The notes beneath the pieces were generated by a model that was given only the letters and a program-made list of their open reading frames with translations, was not told the DNA's origin and searched no databases. Positions 17,539-26,158 of a stretch of DNA of 64,000 bases are shown here, one piece after another (position 1 is the stretch's first letter; each line of letters starts with the position of its first letter). Source of the DNA: Coleofasciculus sp. LEGE 07092 (GTDB taxonomy: Bacteria; Cyanobacteriota; Cyanobacteriia; Cyanobacteriales; Coleofasciculaceae). The translations under genes and the position numbers were made by a program. The stretch lies in assembly GCF_015207375.1 (NCBI RefSeq), contig NZ_JADEWY010000005.1, positions 1 through 64,000 of the forward strand, in the 5' to 3' direction.

Positions 17539-19265
17539 TTCACCCAACGACTAGCAATCGGCATCCGCCAACCCGTGCCAAAAGCGCGATCGGTAATTTT
17601 CAGTCCCGGTGGGGCTTGCCTGCGCTTGAATTCAGCACGGGCAACCATTCGCAGAACTTTATTCACAATGGCTCGATCATGACCGACATTGATAATTTGC
17701 TCCGGAGATTGATGGTTGTGAATCAGTCGGTGCAAGATGTCATCAAGAACGTCGTAAGAGGGTAGAGAGTCTTGGTCAAATTGATTGGGCTTGAGTTCTG
17801 CACTGGGGGGTTTAGAGAGAATAGAACTCGGAATAATTTCGTTTTGGAAACTGGATTCAGATGTCCCAATTCCCCTACTATTAATCCACTTACATAAGGA
17901 ATAAACGCGGGTTTTAGGAACATCTGCGATCGCAGCCAATCCCCCATTCATATCCCCGTAGAGGGTGCAGTACCCAACTGCCATCTCTGATTTGTTACCC
18001 GTCGATAAGAGCAGATAGCCAAACTTATTCGCAACTGCCATTAACAAGTTACCCCGAATCCGGGCTTGAATGTTCTCCTCGGCAACGCCAAACTCCGTCC
18101 CCGCAAATAGCGGTTCTAACGTCTGTTCATACCCTTCCATTAAGTTCCCAATCGGCAGAACGTGAGTCTTGATGCCCAAATTTCCTGCTAAAGAGAGGGC
18201 ATCGCTAACCGAGTGTTCAGAACTAAACGGCGACGGCATCAGCACACCCAGCACATTTTTAGCCCCTAATGCTTCTACTGCAATCGCCGCAACCAGAGAC
18301 GAATCAATACCACCACTCAACCCAATAACAACTTGCTTAAAACCACATTTACGGGTATAGTCTTTTATACCGAGAACGAGGGCTGACCAAATCTCCTCAT
18401 CTTCATTGGCTGATGCTGCTGCTAAGGTTGTTGGCAGCAAGTCTCTCATGTCCTCCTCAAAGTCCAAAATTATCAAATCCGTCTCAAACCCACGGGCGTG
18501 ACAAACTTTCTCTCCAGCCCGATTAAACGCCACACTGTTACCATCAAAAATCAGGTCATCGTTTCCCCCCAACTGATTGACGTAGAGAAGGGGTTGCTGG
18601 TAGCGCTTTGCAGTATGCTGCAACAGCGCCTCTCTCAGTTTCTGCTTGCCGACACTGTAGGGCGATGCTGAGAGGTTAACAATAATATCGACACCCTGTT
18701 CGGCTAAGTCTGTAATGGGATTGACTGCATAATTTTTTTTGCCCCAAAACTCCTCATCATTCCATAAGTCTTCGCAAATGGTAACGCCTATTTTGACTGA
18801 GGATGTCACAGGCTTACTCTGCTGTGTTTCTACAACCTCTAAGGTAAAAGAATTACTGTGAAGCCCTGGTTCAAAATAGCGGTTTTCATCAAAGACATCG
18901 TAAGTGGGCAAGAGTCGCTTGTGAAAAACCTGCTGCACCTTACCCTGCTCAATCAAGGCGATACTATTAAATAGGGGCTTACCACCTGCAATTTGTGCTT
19001 TGGGATTTGGCGTCACTGTTCCCACCAAAACCGCTAAAGAGGGGGGTAGCTGCTGCGTTAGCTGTTCCAAGGTAACAGCCATAGAGTCCACAAAACTGGG
19101 ATTGAGCAGCAAGTCTCTGGGTGGATAACCACACAGCGAAAGTTCTGGGGTTAGCAAGAGGCGAACACCCTGACGGGCAACCCTATTGGCAGCCTCGAGA
19201 ATCTGTTGGGCATTGTCAGTGAGGTTGCCGATGGTGGGATTGAGTTGAGCGATCGCGAGTTTCAT
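17529..19265 (-). CDS. nadE: Glutamine-dependent NAD+ synthetase
   Basis: Makes NAD+ from deamido-NAD+, ATP and glutamine. The N-terminal nitrilase-type glutaminase domain (residues 1 to about 265) has the Glu in LLTPELSLCG, Lys in FHKRLLP and nucleophile Cys in GVTICEDLW. The C-terminal synthetase domain has the P-loop LSGGIDSSL near residue 320. The ATG at 19265 (MKLAIAQLNP) gives 578 residues. Ten extra codons to 19295 are read through non-family sequence and were rejected as start. The intact Cys here is a useful contrast with the nitrilase homologue at 53052-54140. Confidence 0.95.
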   Translation of the reverse strand: MKLAIAQLNPTIGNLTDNAQQILEAANRVARQGVRLLLTPELSLCGYPPRDLLLNPSFVDSMAVTLEQLTQQLPPSLAVLVGTVTPNPKAQIAGGKPLFNSIALIEQGKVQQVFHKRLLPTYDVFDENRYFEPGLHSNSFTLEVVETQQSKPVTSSVKIGVTICEDLWNDEEFWGKKNYAVNPITDLAEQGVDIIVNLSASPYSVGKQKLREALLQHTAKRYQQPLLYVNQLGGNDDLIFDGNSVAFNRAGEKVCHARGFETDLIILDFEEDMRDLLPTTLAAASANEDEEIWSALVLGIKDYTRKCGFKQVVIGLSGGIDSSLVAAIAVEALGAKNVLGVLMPSPFSSEHSVSDALSLAGNLGIKTHVLPIGNLMEGYEQTLEPLFAGTEFGVAEENIQARIRGNLLMAVANKFGYLLLSTGNKSEMAVGYCTLYGDMNGGLAAIADVPKTRVYSLCKWINSRGIGTSESSFQNEIIPSSILSKPPSAELKPNQFDQDSLPSYDVLDDILHRLIHNHQSPEQIINVGHDRAIVNKVLRMVARAEFKRRQAPPGLKITDRAFGTGWRMPIASRWVNYE

Positions 19266-19295
19266 CGTGTCGGTTTTGCGGCACACAATATCCAA

Positions 19296-19806
19296 ACTCT
19301 AATCGATCTGTGAAGGATGAGCAAAGTTTAGGTGAATTTTAAGGGAGTAGGGAATAGGGAGTAGGGAGTAGGCTTTTGCCGTGAGCGTGACCCTAAGACC
19401 TGTCGAAGGGTCACGCCGAAGTCCGAACGGGAGTAGGGAATATCAGGGGCTGTTACCGAACCTTTGCAAAAAATACACGTTATGTTTGTTACAAATGAAG
19501 CAAAGTTCACCGTTTCTTTTTAATCGGTTAAATTTTGTTTCTCATTTCTTTAAGTTTGTGGTCTATGGAGAGAAGCTATTCACTGTATTATTACTAGTTA
19601 CAGGCAGTATGAAATTAGGAGTTTTAAGGTTTTAGAGTCTAATTTAAAAAAAATACCGTTCAATGCCTTCCTTTTATTCGTTAAAATCCTAGGTAAATTT
19701 GCCAAATTTAGGAACGGAAACTAATCGGTTTAAGTTGTCGTCAAGAATTAACTGAGACTGATTCTGGCTGTAGGATTCATGATTAGAATCGGAGAAACAT
19801 AAACAT
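19296..19806. other. 510-bp intergenic region with composite repeat
   Basis: No gene is supported. At 19343-19441 a GGGAGTAGGG-type tract encloses a segment with a GCGTGACCCT...AGGGTCACGC hairpin (about 19387-19421). The rest is AT-rich and must contain the promoter of the DUF928 operon that starts at 19807. Confidence 0.6.
19343..19441. repeat. Composite STRR/hairpin repeat
   Basis: GGGAGTAGGGAATAGGGAGTAGG, then TTGCCGTGAGCGTGACCCTAAG and an inverted AGGGTCACGC, then CCGAACGGGAGTAGGG. The flanks match those of the shorter element at 1861-1930, which suggests one repeat family in which the inner hairpin is present or absent. Confidence 0.65.
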
Positions 19807-20649
19807 ATGGTTTACTGGAAGCATCTTTCCTATCTAGGCGCTTTTGGCGTCACCCTCTTTTTACAAGTGGCAACATTTTCTTTGGCAGTACCGCAGCTCA
19901 AGGCGCAATCCCTAGAAGTTAGTCTCACTTTTCCACCTGGAAAGGGTGTAGGAGCGCCCGCTAGAACAGGTGGCGGGGGACGGCGTTCGGGACTTAGTTG
20001 TGTGCAAGGTAATATTCCCCTAACCGCCTTAACCCCGACGAATAATCTGATAACAACTGCTTCCGGGAATCCCACCTTGTTTTGGTATATTCCTGCCACT
20101 AAGGCGGATTCGGCAGAACTGATTGTGGTTGACGAAGAGGGAAACGAAGTCTATTTGAATACCTTAGCACTTCAGAATGCTCCTGGTGTTGTGGAACTGA
20201 GTCTTCCAGAACAGGTATCCCTGGAACCAAATAAGCGATACATCTGGCAGTTTTCTATTATTTGCAATCCGTTAGATCGGAGTGAGGATAATTACGTCCG
20301 GGGTTGGATTGAGCGTAAACAGAGTCAGGAGCTGGACATAACCTTAGCGGAACTGAATCAAAACCTGAAGGAACTGGAAACTAACCCCTGTGAGGTAAAA
20401 AAACGCCTGCAACAGCAAGCTAAAGATTTAGCAGGGGCTCAGATTTGGGCAGAGACAATTACCATTCTTGCCCGGTTATACCAGACACTGCCAAAAGATC
20501 GCACGATCGCGACGGAATGGGAAGAACTATTAGAATCAGTGGAGTTAAATGCGATCGCGACAAAACCCCTATTGGATTGTTGCAGACCTGAACCCCAACC
20601 GACTGACGGGGTAACGATGTCTCCAGAGGAGATATCCGACGAAAATTAA
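19807..20649 (+). CDS. Secreted DUF928 domain protein
   Basis: 280-residue protein with an N-terminal signal segment (residues 7-33, ending near LKAQ). It then has a Gly-rich stretch and the DUF928 core (GNIPLTALTP, PTLFWYIPA, YIWQFSIICN, RGWIER). The C-terminal half is helical (EVKKRLQQQAKDLAGAQIWAETIT) and resembles a short TPR-like or DUF928 tail. Function is unknown; DUF928 proteins are largely cyanobacterial. It is the first gene of an apparent operon with the duplicated secreted protein (30 bp downstream) and the CHASE2 cyclase. Confidence 0.85.
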   Translation: MVYWKHLSYLGAFGVTLFLQVATFSLAVPQLKAQSLEVSLTFPPGKGVGAPARTGGGGRRSGLSCVQGNIPLTALTPTNNLITTASGNPTLFWYIPATKADSAELIVVDEEGNEVYLNTLALQNAPGVVELSLPEQVSLEPNKRYIWQFSIICNPLDRSEDNYVRGWIERKQSQELDITLAELNQNLKELETNPCEVKKRLQQQAKDLAGAQIWAETITILARLYQTLPKDRTIATEWEELLESVELNAIATKPLLDCCRPEPQPTDGVTMSPEEISDEN

Positions 20650-20679
20650 AACAGACTTTTGCTATAGCAACCAATTTGT

Positions 20680-21375
20680 ATGAATAAGAGCCTTACTATC
20701 TGTGCTATTACTGCCACCATTTTGATTTTGGGTTCAGTGTCTACCAAGGCGCAGACAACCTTTCAAAATCCCTTATTGTTTTCCCAACAACGCAGCAATA
20801 CGCAAACGACTGAGGGTGAAACGAGGGTTCGTATTGACCTCAATCGTGCCAAAAACTTAGCTCGTCAAGGGGCAGAGAGAGCTAATGGTGGACTTGGGCG
20901 CTATCGTGCCGAACCAGCTATGCATGGTCCGATAGAAGAGTCGCCTTATGTGGATAATGGTGATGACACTTGGACGTTTACCTTTCAGGGAGGCGCACCG
21001 AATTCCAGACCTGATATCGAGACAGTTGTAACGGTTAGCGAAACGGGAACGGTAACGATAGACTACAACGGCGCAATTCGTACAACCGAAAACACCATCA
21101 CTCAACGACGCAACGCTACTATTGACCTTAATCGGGCTAAAAATTTAGCCCGTCAAGCGGCTGAAAGACTCAATGGCGGATTGGGGCAGTATCGCGCTGA
21201 ATCGTCTATGCACGGTCCGGCAGAGAAATCGCCTTATGTAGATAATGGTGATGGCACCTGGACGTTTACGTTTAAGGGCGGCACACCCACTGATCAACCC
21301 ACAATTGAGACGGTGGTAACGGTTAACCAGACGGGGAACGTAACTGTAGACTACAACAGTTCAATTCGCCAGTGA
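20680..21375 (+). CDS. Secreted protein of two tandem 83-residue repeats, function unknown
   Basis: 231 residues with a signal peptide (1 to about 24, cleaved near TKAQ). The mature part is almost entirely two copies of one 83-residue unit, residues 52-134 and 148-230 (DNA 20833-21081 and 21121-21369). By my count 63 of 83 positions are identical. Each unit runs IDLNRAKNLARQ, NGGLG, MHGP, SPYVDNGD, TWTFTF, IETVVTV and ends in DYN..IR, suggesting a helix followed by a beta-rich sheet. I do not recognise the family. Its place between a DUF928 protein and a CHASE2 cyclase suggests an extracytoplasmic partner of that receptor, but that is inference. Confidence 0.8.
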   Translation: MNKSLTICAITATILILGSVSTKAQTTFQNPLLFSQQRSNTQTTEGETRVRIDLNRAKNLARQGAERANGGLGRYRAEPAMHGPIEESPYVDNGDDTWTFTFQGGAPNSRPDIETVVTVSETGTVTIDYNGAIRTTENTITQRRNATIDLNRAKNLARQAAERLNGGLGQYRAESSMHGPAEKSPYVDNGDGTWTFTFKGGTPTDQPTIETVVTVNQTGNVTVDYNSSIRQ

Positions 21376-21424
21376 AACTAATGTAGAGATGTACCTAGGT
21401 ATGTCTCTATAGGATGAAACAATT

Positions 21425-23674
21425 ATGCCAAGACCCTTAAAGCAACTACTTTGGGAATGGCGCGGCGTGTGGATTACTGCCCCGGCTGTTACAGGTGTAG
21501 TGATTTTACTGCGCCTGACTGGTTTTTTCCAGTCATGGGAGTGGGCAGCTTACGATCAATATATGCGCCTGCGTCCTTATGAAGAACCCGATCAACGAAT
21601 TGCGATTGTGGGTATTGATGAAGCGGATGTGAACGAAATCGGTCAGGCAATTATTCCCGATGGCACTTACGCCCAGTTAATTGAAAAACTCAAAACTAGC
21701 GAACCGAGAGCTATTGGTTTAGATGTTTATCGGAATGTACCAGTAGAACCTGGCAATCGAGAATTGTTGCAGGTGTTCCAATCGACACCCAATCTGGTTG
21801 GCATCCAAAAAGTGGTTGGGGACAGCAGCCGGGAGGCTGTAGCACCGCCACCTGTCCTGAAAGAAAAAGGGCAAGTGGGTGCCAATGATATTATCTTTGA
21901 TTCCGATAGCAAGGTTCGGCGCGGCTTGCTGCAAGTCGAGAGTAGCAATGGGGAAACTCTTCCCAGCTTCGGATTGTATTTGGCACTGCTTTATCTAGAT
22001 GCTGAAGGTATTGCCCCCAAACCCTTTACTGACAATCCTTTTATATGGCAGTTGGGCAAAACTATGTTTACTCGGTGGCAAGCCAATGATGGGAGCTATG
22101 TGCGAACTGATGACCAGGGTTATCAAGTAATGTTGAAGTATCGGGGAGGTGAGAAACCCTTTGAAACCGTCTCTATGCAAGATGTTCTGAAAGACCGCTT
22201 ACCGAAAGATTGGGGACGCGATCGCATTATTTTAATTGGTTTTGTGGGTGAGAGTTTTCAGGATTTTATCTTTACCCCCGATAGCAGCAGTTTGTTTGCC
22301 CTACCAAAACGCATGGCGGGGGTTGAATTCCATGCAAATCTCACCAGTCAGGTTATCAGTGCTGCCTTAGAAGGTCGCCCTCTCATCAAAAGTTGGTCAG
22401 AACCTGTAGAGGGCTTGTGGATTTTGCTATGGTCTGCCGTGGGTGCTGTTTTGAGTTGGCAGGGACGATACAAGCGTGGCATTCGCCAGATTTCTTTGGG
22501 CAGGATGATAAAACCGATTCTGGCTGGGGGAATTTTGGTGGGGAGTACGTTTGCAGCATTTTCTTTGGGGTGGTGGATTCCGGTTATACCCCCCTTCGTT
22601 GCCATATCGGGGGCAGCGATCGCCATTACCAGTTACCTGGCGTACAATGCAGGCAAAATCCGCGAAACCTTTGGGCGCTATCTCACCGATGAAGTGGTTG
22701 CCAACTTACTAGAAAACCCCAACGGCGCAAAAATCGGGGGCGAACGGCGCAAAATCACGATCCTCACCTCTGATTTAAGGGGCTTTACTGCTACATCAGA
22801 ACGCTTGCCGCCTGAAGAGGTGGTGAAGGTACTCAACCTGTATCTGGGGCACATGGCAGATATCATTACCCAGTACCAGGGAACCATTGATGAGTTTATG
22901 GGGGATGGGATTTTAGTGTTGTTTGGTGCTCCTACCCTCAGAGATGATGATGCCCAACGAGCGATCGCTTGTGCAGTTGCCATGCAGTTAGCCATGGTAT
23001 CTGTGAATCAGGAGATGAAGCGATTAGATTTGCCATTTTTAAAAATGGGAATTGGCATCAACACGGGTGAAGTGGTTGTGGGAAATCTGGGATCGACAAC
23101 ACGAACCAAATACGGTGTAGTTGGCAGTCAAGTGAACCTGGCTTATCGTATCGAATCCTATACCACTGAAGGTCAAATTTTTATCTCTGAGTCTACTTTA
23201 GACGCTGTTGGGCAAACTGTAAAAATTGAGGGGGAGAAGCAGGTTCAACCAAAAGGAATCAAGGAACCCATTACCATTTATGAGGTGGGTGGAATTGGGG
23301 AACCTTTTAATCTGATTTTGCCCAAAGAAGAAGAGGTATTCGTTGAGCTAGCCGCAGAAATTTCTATACACTATTCTGTTCTCGAGGACAAGCATATCAG
23401 CAACACCCGCTTTGAGGGCAGTTTAACGAAACTTTCTACTAAAGGAGCTGAAGTGCGATCGCCGCATTCTGTTGCCCCCTTGAGTAATATCAAGCTAAAT
23501 TTATTAAGCTCAAATAATCAATCTCAATTCAGTGAAGATATTTATGCTAAAGTGTCGGAAAAACCAACCTCTAACGAAAGCTTTTACATCCAATTTACAT
23601 CCTTACCACCTACGGTAGAAAGCATTCTGGAAAATCTCTATCAGTCTTCTCAAGTTGACATCTCCCTCGGTTAA
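21425..23674 (+). CDS. CHASE2-domain class III nucleotide cyclase, probably guanylyl (Cya2-like)
   Basis: 749-residue membrane receptor cyclase. It has an N-terminal membrane helix (about 15-35), an extracytoplasmic CHASE2 sensor (about 40-325), three membrane helices (about 328-345, 362-382 and 385-406) and a class III catalytic domain (about 440-620). Metal-binding Asp450 (TSDLRGFT) and Asp494 (FMGDG), transition-state Asn571 and Arg575 are present. The substrate-selecting Lys of adenylyl cyclases is Glu490, and the Thr/Asp partner is Gly564. That pattern resembles guanylyl cyclases such as Synechocystis Cya2. Residues 630-749 look like a degenerate PilZ-type beta domain (LSTKGAEVRS). Third gene of the DUF928 operon. 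Confidence 0.9.
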   Translation: MPRPLKQLLWEWRGVWITAPAVTGVVILLRLTGFFQSWEWAAYDQYMRLRPYEEPDQRIAIVGIDEADVNEIGQAIIPDGTYAQLIEKLKTSEPRAIGLDVYRNVPVEPGNRELLQVFQSTPNLVGIQKVVGDSSREAVAPPPVLKEKGQVGANDIIFDSDSKVRRGLLQVESSNGETLPSFGLYLALLYLDAEGIAPKPFTDNPFIWQLGKTMFTRWQANDGSYVRTDDQGYQVMLKYRGGEKPFETVSMQDVLKDRLPKDWGRDRIILIGFVGESFQDFIFTPDSSSLFALPKRMAGVEFHANLTSQVISAALEGRPLIKSWSEPVEGLWILLWSAVGAVLSWQGRYKRGIRQISLGRMIKPILAGGILVGSTFAAFSLGWWIPVIPPFVAISGAAIAITSYLAYNAGKIRETFGRYLTDEVVANLLENPNGAKIGGERRKITILTSDLRGFTATSERLPPEEVVKVLNLYLGHMADIITQYQGTIDEFMGDGILVLFGAPTLRDDDAQRAIACAVAMQLAMVSVNQEMKRLDLPFLKMGIGINTGEVVVGNLGSTTRTKYGVVGSQVNLAYRIESYTTEGQIFISESTLDAVGQTVKIEGEKQVQPKGIKEPITIYEVGGIGEPFNLILPKEEEVFVELAAEISIHYSVLEDKHISNTRFEGSLTKLSTKGAEVRSPHSVAPLSNIKLNLLSSNNQSQFSEDIYAKVSEKPTSNESFYIQFTSLPPTVESILENLYQSSQVDISLG

Positions 23675-23777
23675 AACACGAAGGATTCTAAGAGGATGTG
23701 GCTACGGGGTCTAAAAGACGCCCTACGCCACACTCCTTACGATATGATTTGGTCAGACAACTGATTACATCGTATCG

Positions 23778-23945
23778 TTGTGGGACTGCCAAATCTCCCC
23801 TTTAGAGTTAATGGTGCGGAGTTCTTTCCCGGTGCGACTGTCCCACAGTTTAATTGTCAGAACGTTACCGTAGTTATCGTAACTGCTGCTAGGGAAGGAG
23901 GGAAGGTTTGCCCGTTGGGACTGAATCTTGAGATAATCTTCTTCT
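23778..23945 (-). pseudogene. WD40-repeat gene remnant
   Basis: Reading the minus strand gives NVLTIKLWDSRTGKELRTI followed by a short tail and a stop near 23770. This is an unmistakable WD40 blade end (IKLWD-TGKEL-TI). Further upstream, FSPNGQTF, the start of a blade, appears in a different frame, so at least one frameshift separates the two parts. No start or earlier blades are seen. It is a decayed 3' end of a WD40 protein, of the kind often fused to Ser/Thr kinases in cyanobacteria. Confidence 0.7.
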
Positions 23946-23948
23946 TAG

Positions 23949-24161
23949 TCAAGCTTTCGGCTGATTTCCGCAGACCAAGCAGGACTCCATCAGTATAATT
24001 AAAGGCTGACCGCAATAGACGCATTTTCTCTCAAAAGAATTGCTCAGTTGCTCTTGAGGCAATTCCCGACACTTCAGGCACCCGAAAAACTCATCCCGGC
24101 TTTTAACGGCAAAGCAGCAGCATCCCGAGCATTTTTGTACTTTCCAAGTTACGTCGAGCAT
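23949..24161 (-). CDS. Possible small zinc-ribbon protein
   Basis: 70 codons starting at an ATG, with ten cysteines mostly in Cys-x2-Cys pairs: CSGC, CLKC, CVYC and CLVC. These could form two zinc knuckles. It lies directly upstream of the WD40 remnant on the same strand, so it may be either an independent small protein or the start of a broken gene. No family is recognised, and there is no clear ribosome binding site. Confidence 0.4.
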   Translation of the reverse strand: MLDVTWKVQKCSGCCCFAVKSRDEFFGCLKCRELPQEQLSNSFERKCVYCGQPLIILMESCLVCGNQPKA

Positions 24162-24354
24162 TGATTATTAAGCAAACGGTAAATAAGCTGCCACCTAAAT
24201 GCCATCGATTGCGCTGATAAAGTCGCATTACTTCAGTCACTAAGGAGCAGACGGTGAATTCAGAGCCAAGAACGCAAAAACTTTCTCTCCGTTTTCTCAT
24301 CCACAAGAGGGAAGCAAGAAATTGAACGGGCGGGTTATTTTTGCTTTGGCTGAC

Positions 24355-24467
24355 TATATAGCGTTTTTCTATCGAGTGAGATACAAAGCCCTGGATTTCA
24401 GGGAGTCAAGAGTAGGCAGTAGGCAGAAAACTCGATGTACCTGACTGTAAAGAGGAATTGCTATATA
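24355..24467. mobile_element. MITE-like palindromic element, copy 1
   Basis: Starts TATATAGCGTTTTTCTATCGAGTGAGATACA and ends with the imperfect inverse TGTACCTGACTGTAAAGAGGAATTGCTATATA. The centre carries GGGAGTCAAGAGTAGGCAGTAGG. A second copy with the same termini, in which the central tract reads on the other strand, is at 44095-44204. About 113 bp and non-coding; likely a small mobile or REP-type repeat. Confidence 0.6.
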
Positions 24468-24637
24468 AACTCCACTAGTTTGGCACAAGTTTTTATCATC
24501 TACCATAGGGTAGATTTCTTTTAGTCCACTGGGGCAGACTCTTAATGTATTTTTTACGAGACTACTCCACAGATCGGGCTACCCTGTAGGGGAGATAAAC
24601 CCTACTACAACCTAAACAGAGTTCTGACGAGAGTTTT

Positions 24638-26086
24638 ATGACACAACCAAGCTTTGGCGTAATTGGTTTGGCAGTGATGGGAGAAAACCTGGCTCTTAAT
24701 GTTGAGAGTCGAGGATTTCCCGTAGCCGTTTACAACCGTACCGCCGCAAAAACCAAAGATTTTATGGCGGAGCGAGCTCCGGGCAAGAACGTTAAGGATA
24801 CTTATTCCGTTGAAGAATTCGTGCAAGCTCTAGCACGCCCCCGCAAAATTCTGGTAATGGTAAAGGCAGGCAAACCCGTTGACGCAGTTATCGATCAACT
24901 CAAACCCCTGCTAGAACCCGGAGATATGATTATCGATGGCGGAAACTCTCTCTATGAAGATACCGAGCGACGTACCAAGGAGTTAGAAGCCACAGGACTA
25001 GGTTTTGTGGGCATGGGTGTCAGTGGTGGCGAAGAAGGAGCGCTCCACGGCCCGAGCTTGATGCCAGGAGGAACTGATACGGCTTATAAGGAGTTAGAGC
25101 CAATTCTCACCAAGATTGCAGCTCAAGTCGATGATGGTCCTTGCGTCACTTACATCGGTCCCGGTGGTGCCGGTCATTATGTAAAGATGGTGCATAACGG
25201 TATTGAGTATGGCGATATGCAACTCATTGCTGAAGCCTACGACTTACTCAAGAACGTCCTAGGACTTGATCACAACCAGCTTCATGAGGTGTTTGCCGAA
25301 TGGAATACCACCGACGAGCTGAATTCGTTCTTAATTGAAATTACCGCCGATATTTTCAAGTACATTGACTCAGACACGAAGGGTTCCCTGGTAGAGTTGA
25401 TTCTTGATTCTGCCGGACAAAAGGGAACGGGACGCTGGACGGTGGTAAGTTCTCTAGAGTTGGGTGTACCGATTCCGACGATGTACGCGGCGGTGAATGC
25501 CCGTGTGATCTCGTCTTACAAGCAAGAACGGGTGGCTGCTGCCAAAGAGCTAACGGGACCAACGAGCAAGTTTGATGGGGATGCGAAGGCATTTGTCAAC
25601 AAAATTCGTGACGCCCTCTATTGCTCAAAGATGTGTTCCTACGCTCAGGGCATGGCATTGTTGAGTAAAGCGTCTGAGGAGTTTGGCTATAATCTGAACT
25701 TGGCAGAAACGGCTCGGATTTGGAAAGGTGGGTGCATTATTCGTGCAGGCTTCCTGGATAAAATTAAGAATGCCTTCAACGAAAATCCCAAGCTACCCAA
25801 CCTGCTGCTAGCGTCTGAGTTCAAGCAAAGTATTTTGGATCGGCAAGAGGCTTGGCGAGAGGTGCTGATAGTCGCGAATAAACTGGGGATTCCAGTTCCG
25901 GCGTTCAGTGCTTCCTTAGATTACTTCGACAGCTATCGACGGGAACGCTTGCCGCAAAACCTGACGCAAGCACAGCGTGATTATTTTGGTGCGCACACTT
26001 ACGAGCGAACCGATAAAGAGGGCGTCTTCCATACGGAATGGACTCAAACCGATAAAGAGTCGTTGCAACTTGGCACTACTGATTAG
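24638..26086 (+). CDS. gnd: 6-phosphogluconate dehydrogenase, decarboxylating
   Basis: Oxidises 6-phosphogluconate to ribulose 5-phosphate with NADPH formation, the last oxidative step of the pentose phosphate pathway and the main dark route in cyanobacteria. 482 residues, full length. The NADP-binding motif GLAVMGENLALN lies near residue 10; the substrate site GVSGGEEGALHGPSLMPGG near 126 and HYVKMVHNGIEYGDMQ near 186 are intact. Expected partners (zwf, opcA) are not in the window. Its 3' end is followed by a hairpin and then the CRISPR array. Confidence 0.97.
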   Translation: MTQPSFGVIGLAVMGENLALNVESRGFPVAVYNRTAAKTKDFMAERAPGKNVKDTYSVEEFVQALARPRKILVMVKAGKPVDAVIDQLKPLLEPGDMIIDGGNSLYEDTERRTKELEATGLGFVGMGVSGGEEGALHGPSLMPGGTDTAYKELEPILTKIAAQVDDGPCVTYIGPGGAGHYVKMVHNGIEYGDMQLIAEAYDLLKNVLGLDHNQLHEVFAEWNTTDELNSFLIEITADIFKYIDSDTKGSLVELILDSAGQKGTGRWTVVSSLELGVPIPTMYAAVNARVISSYKQERVAAAKELTGPTSKFDGDAKAFVNKIRDALYCSKMCSYAQGMALLSKASEEFGYNLNLAETARIWKGGCIIRAGFLDKIKNAFNENPKLPNLLLASEFKQSILDRQEAWREVLIVANKLGIPVPAFSASLDYFDSYRRERLPQNLTQAQRDYFGAHTYERTDKEGVFHTEWTQTDKESLQLGTTD

Positions 26087-26111
26087 GGAGGGTTTTGCCC
26101 TTACCTTCTAA

Positions 26112-26139
26112 CCCCCTCTCTCAATATTGGGAGAGGGGG
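26112..26139 (+). terminator. Hairpin after gnd
   Basis: CCCCCTCTCTC pairs with GGGAGAGGGGG around an AATATT loop, 25 bp after the gnd stop. It has a strong stem but no T tract. It also sits at the leader-distal end of the CRISPR array. Confidence 0.6.
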
Positions 26140-26158
26140 TGTTCACTAGTGCAACTGA

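Larger units (their letters stand above)
23675..24637. other. 960-bp low-coding region upstream of gnd
   Basis: Holds a WD40 gene remnant, a possible zinc-ribbon ORF and a MITE-like palindrome (each listed separately). The last 170 bp, after 24467, should contain the gnd promoter. Confidence 0.6.
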
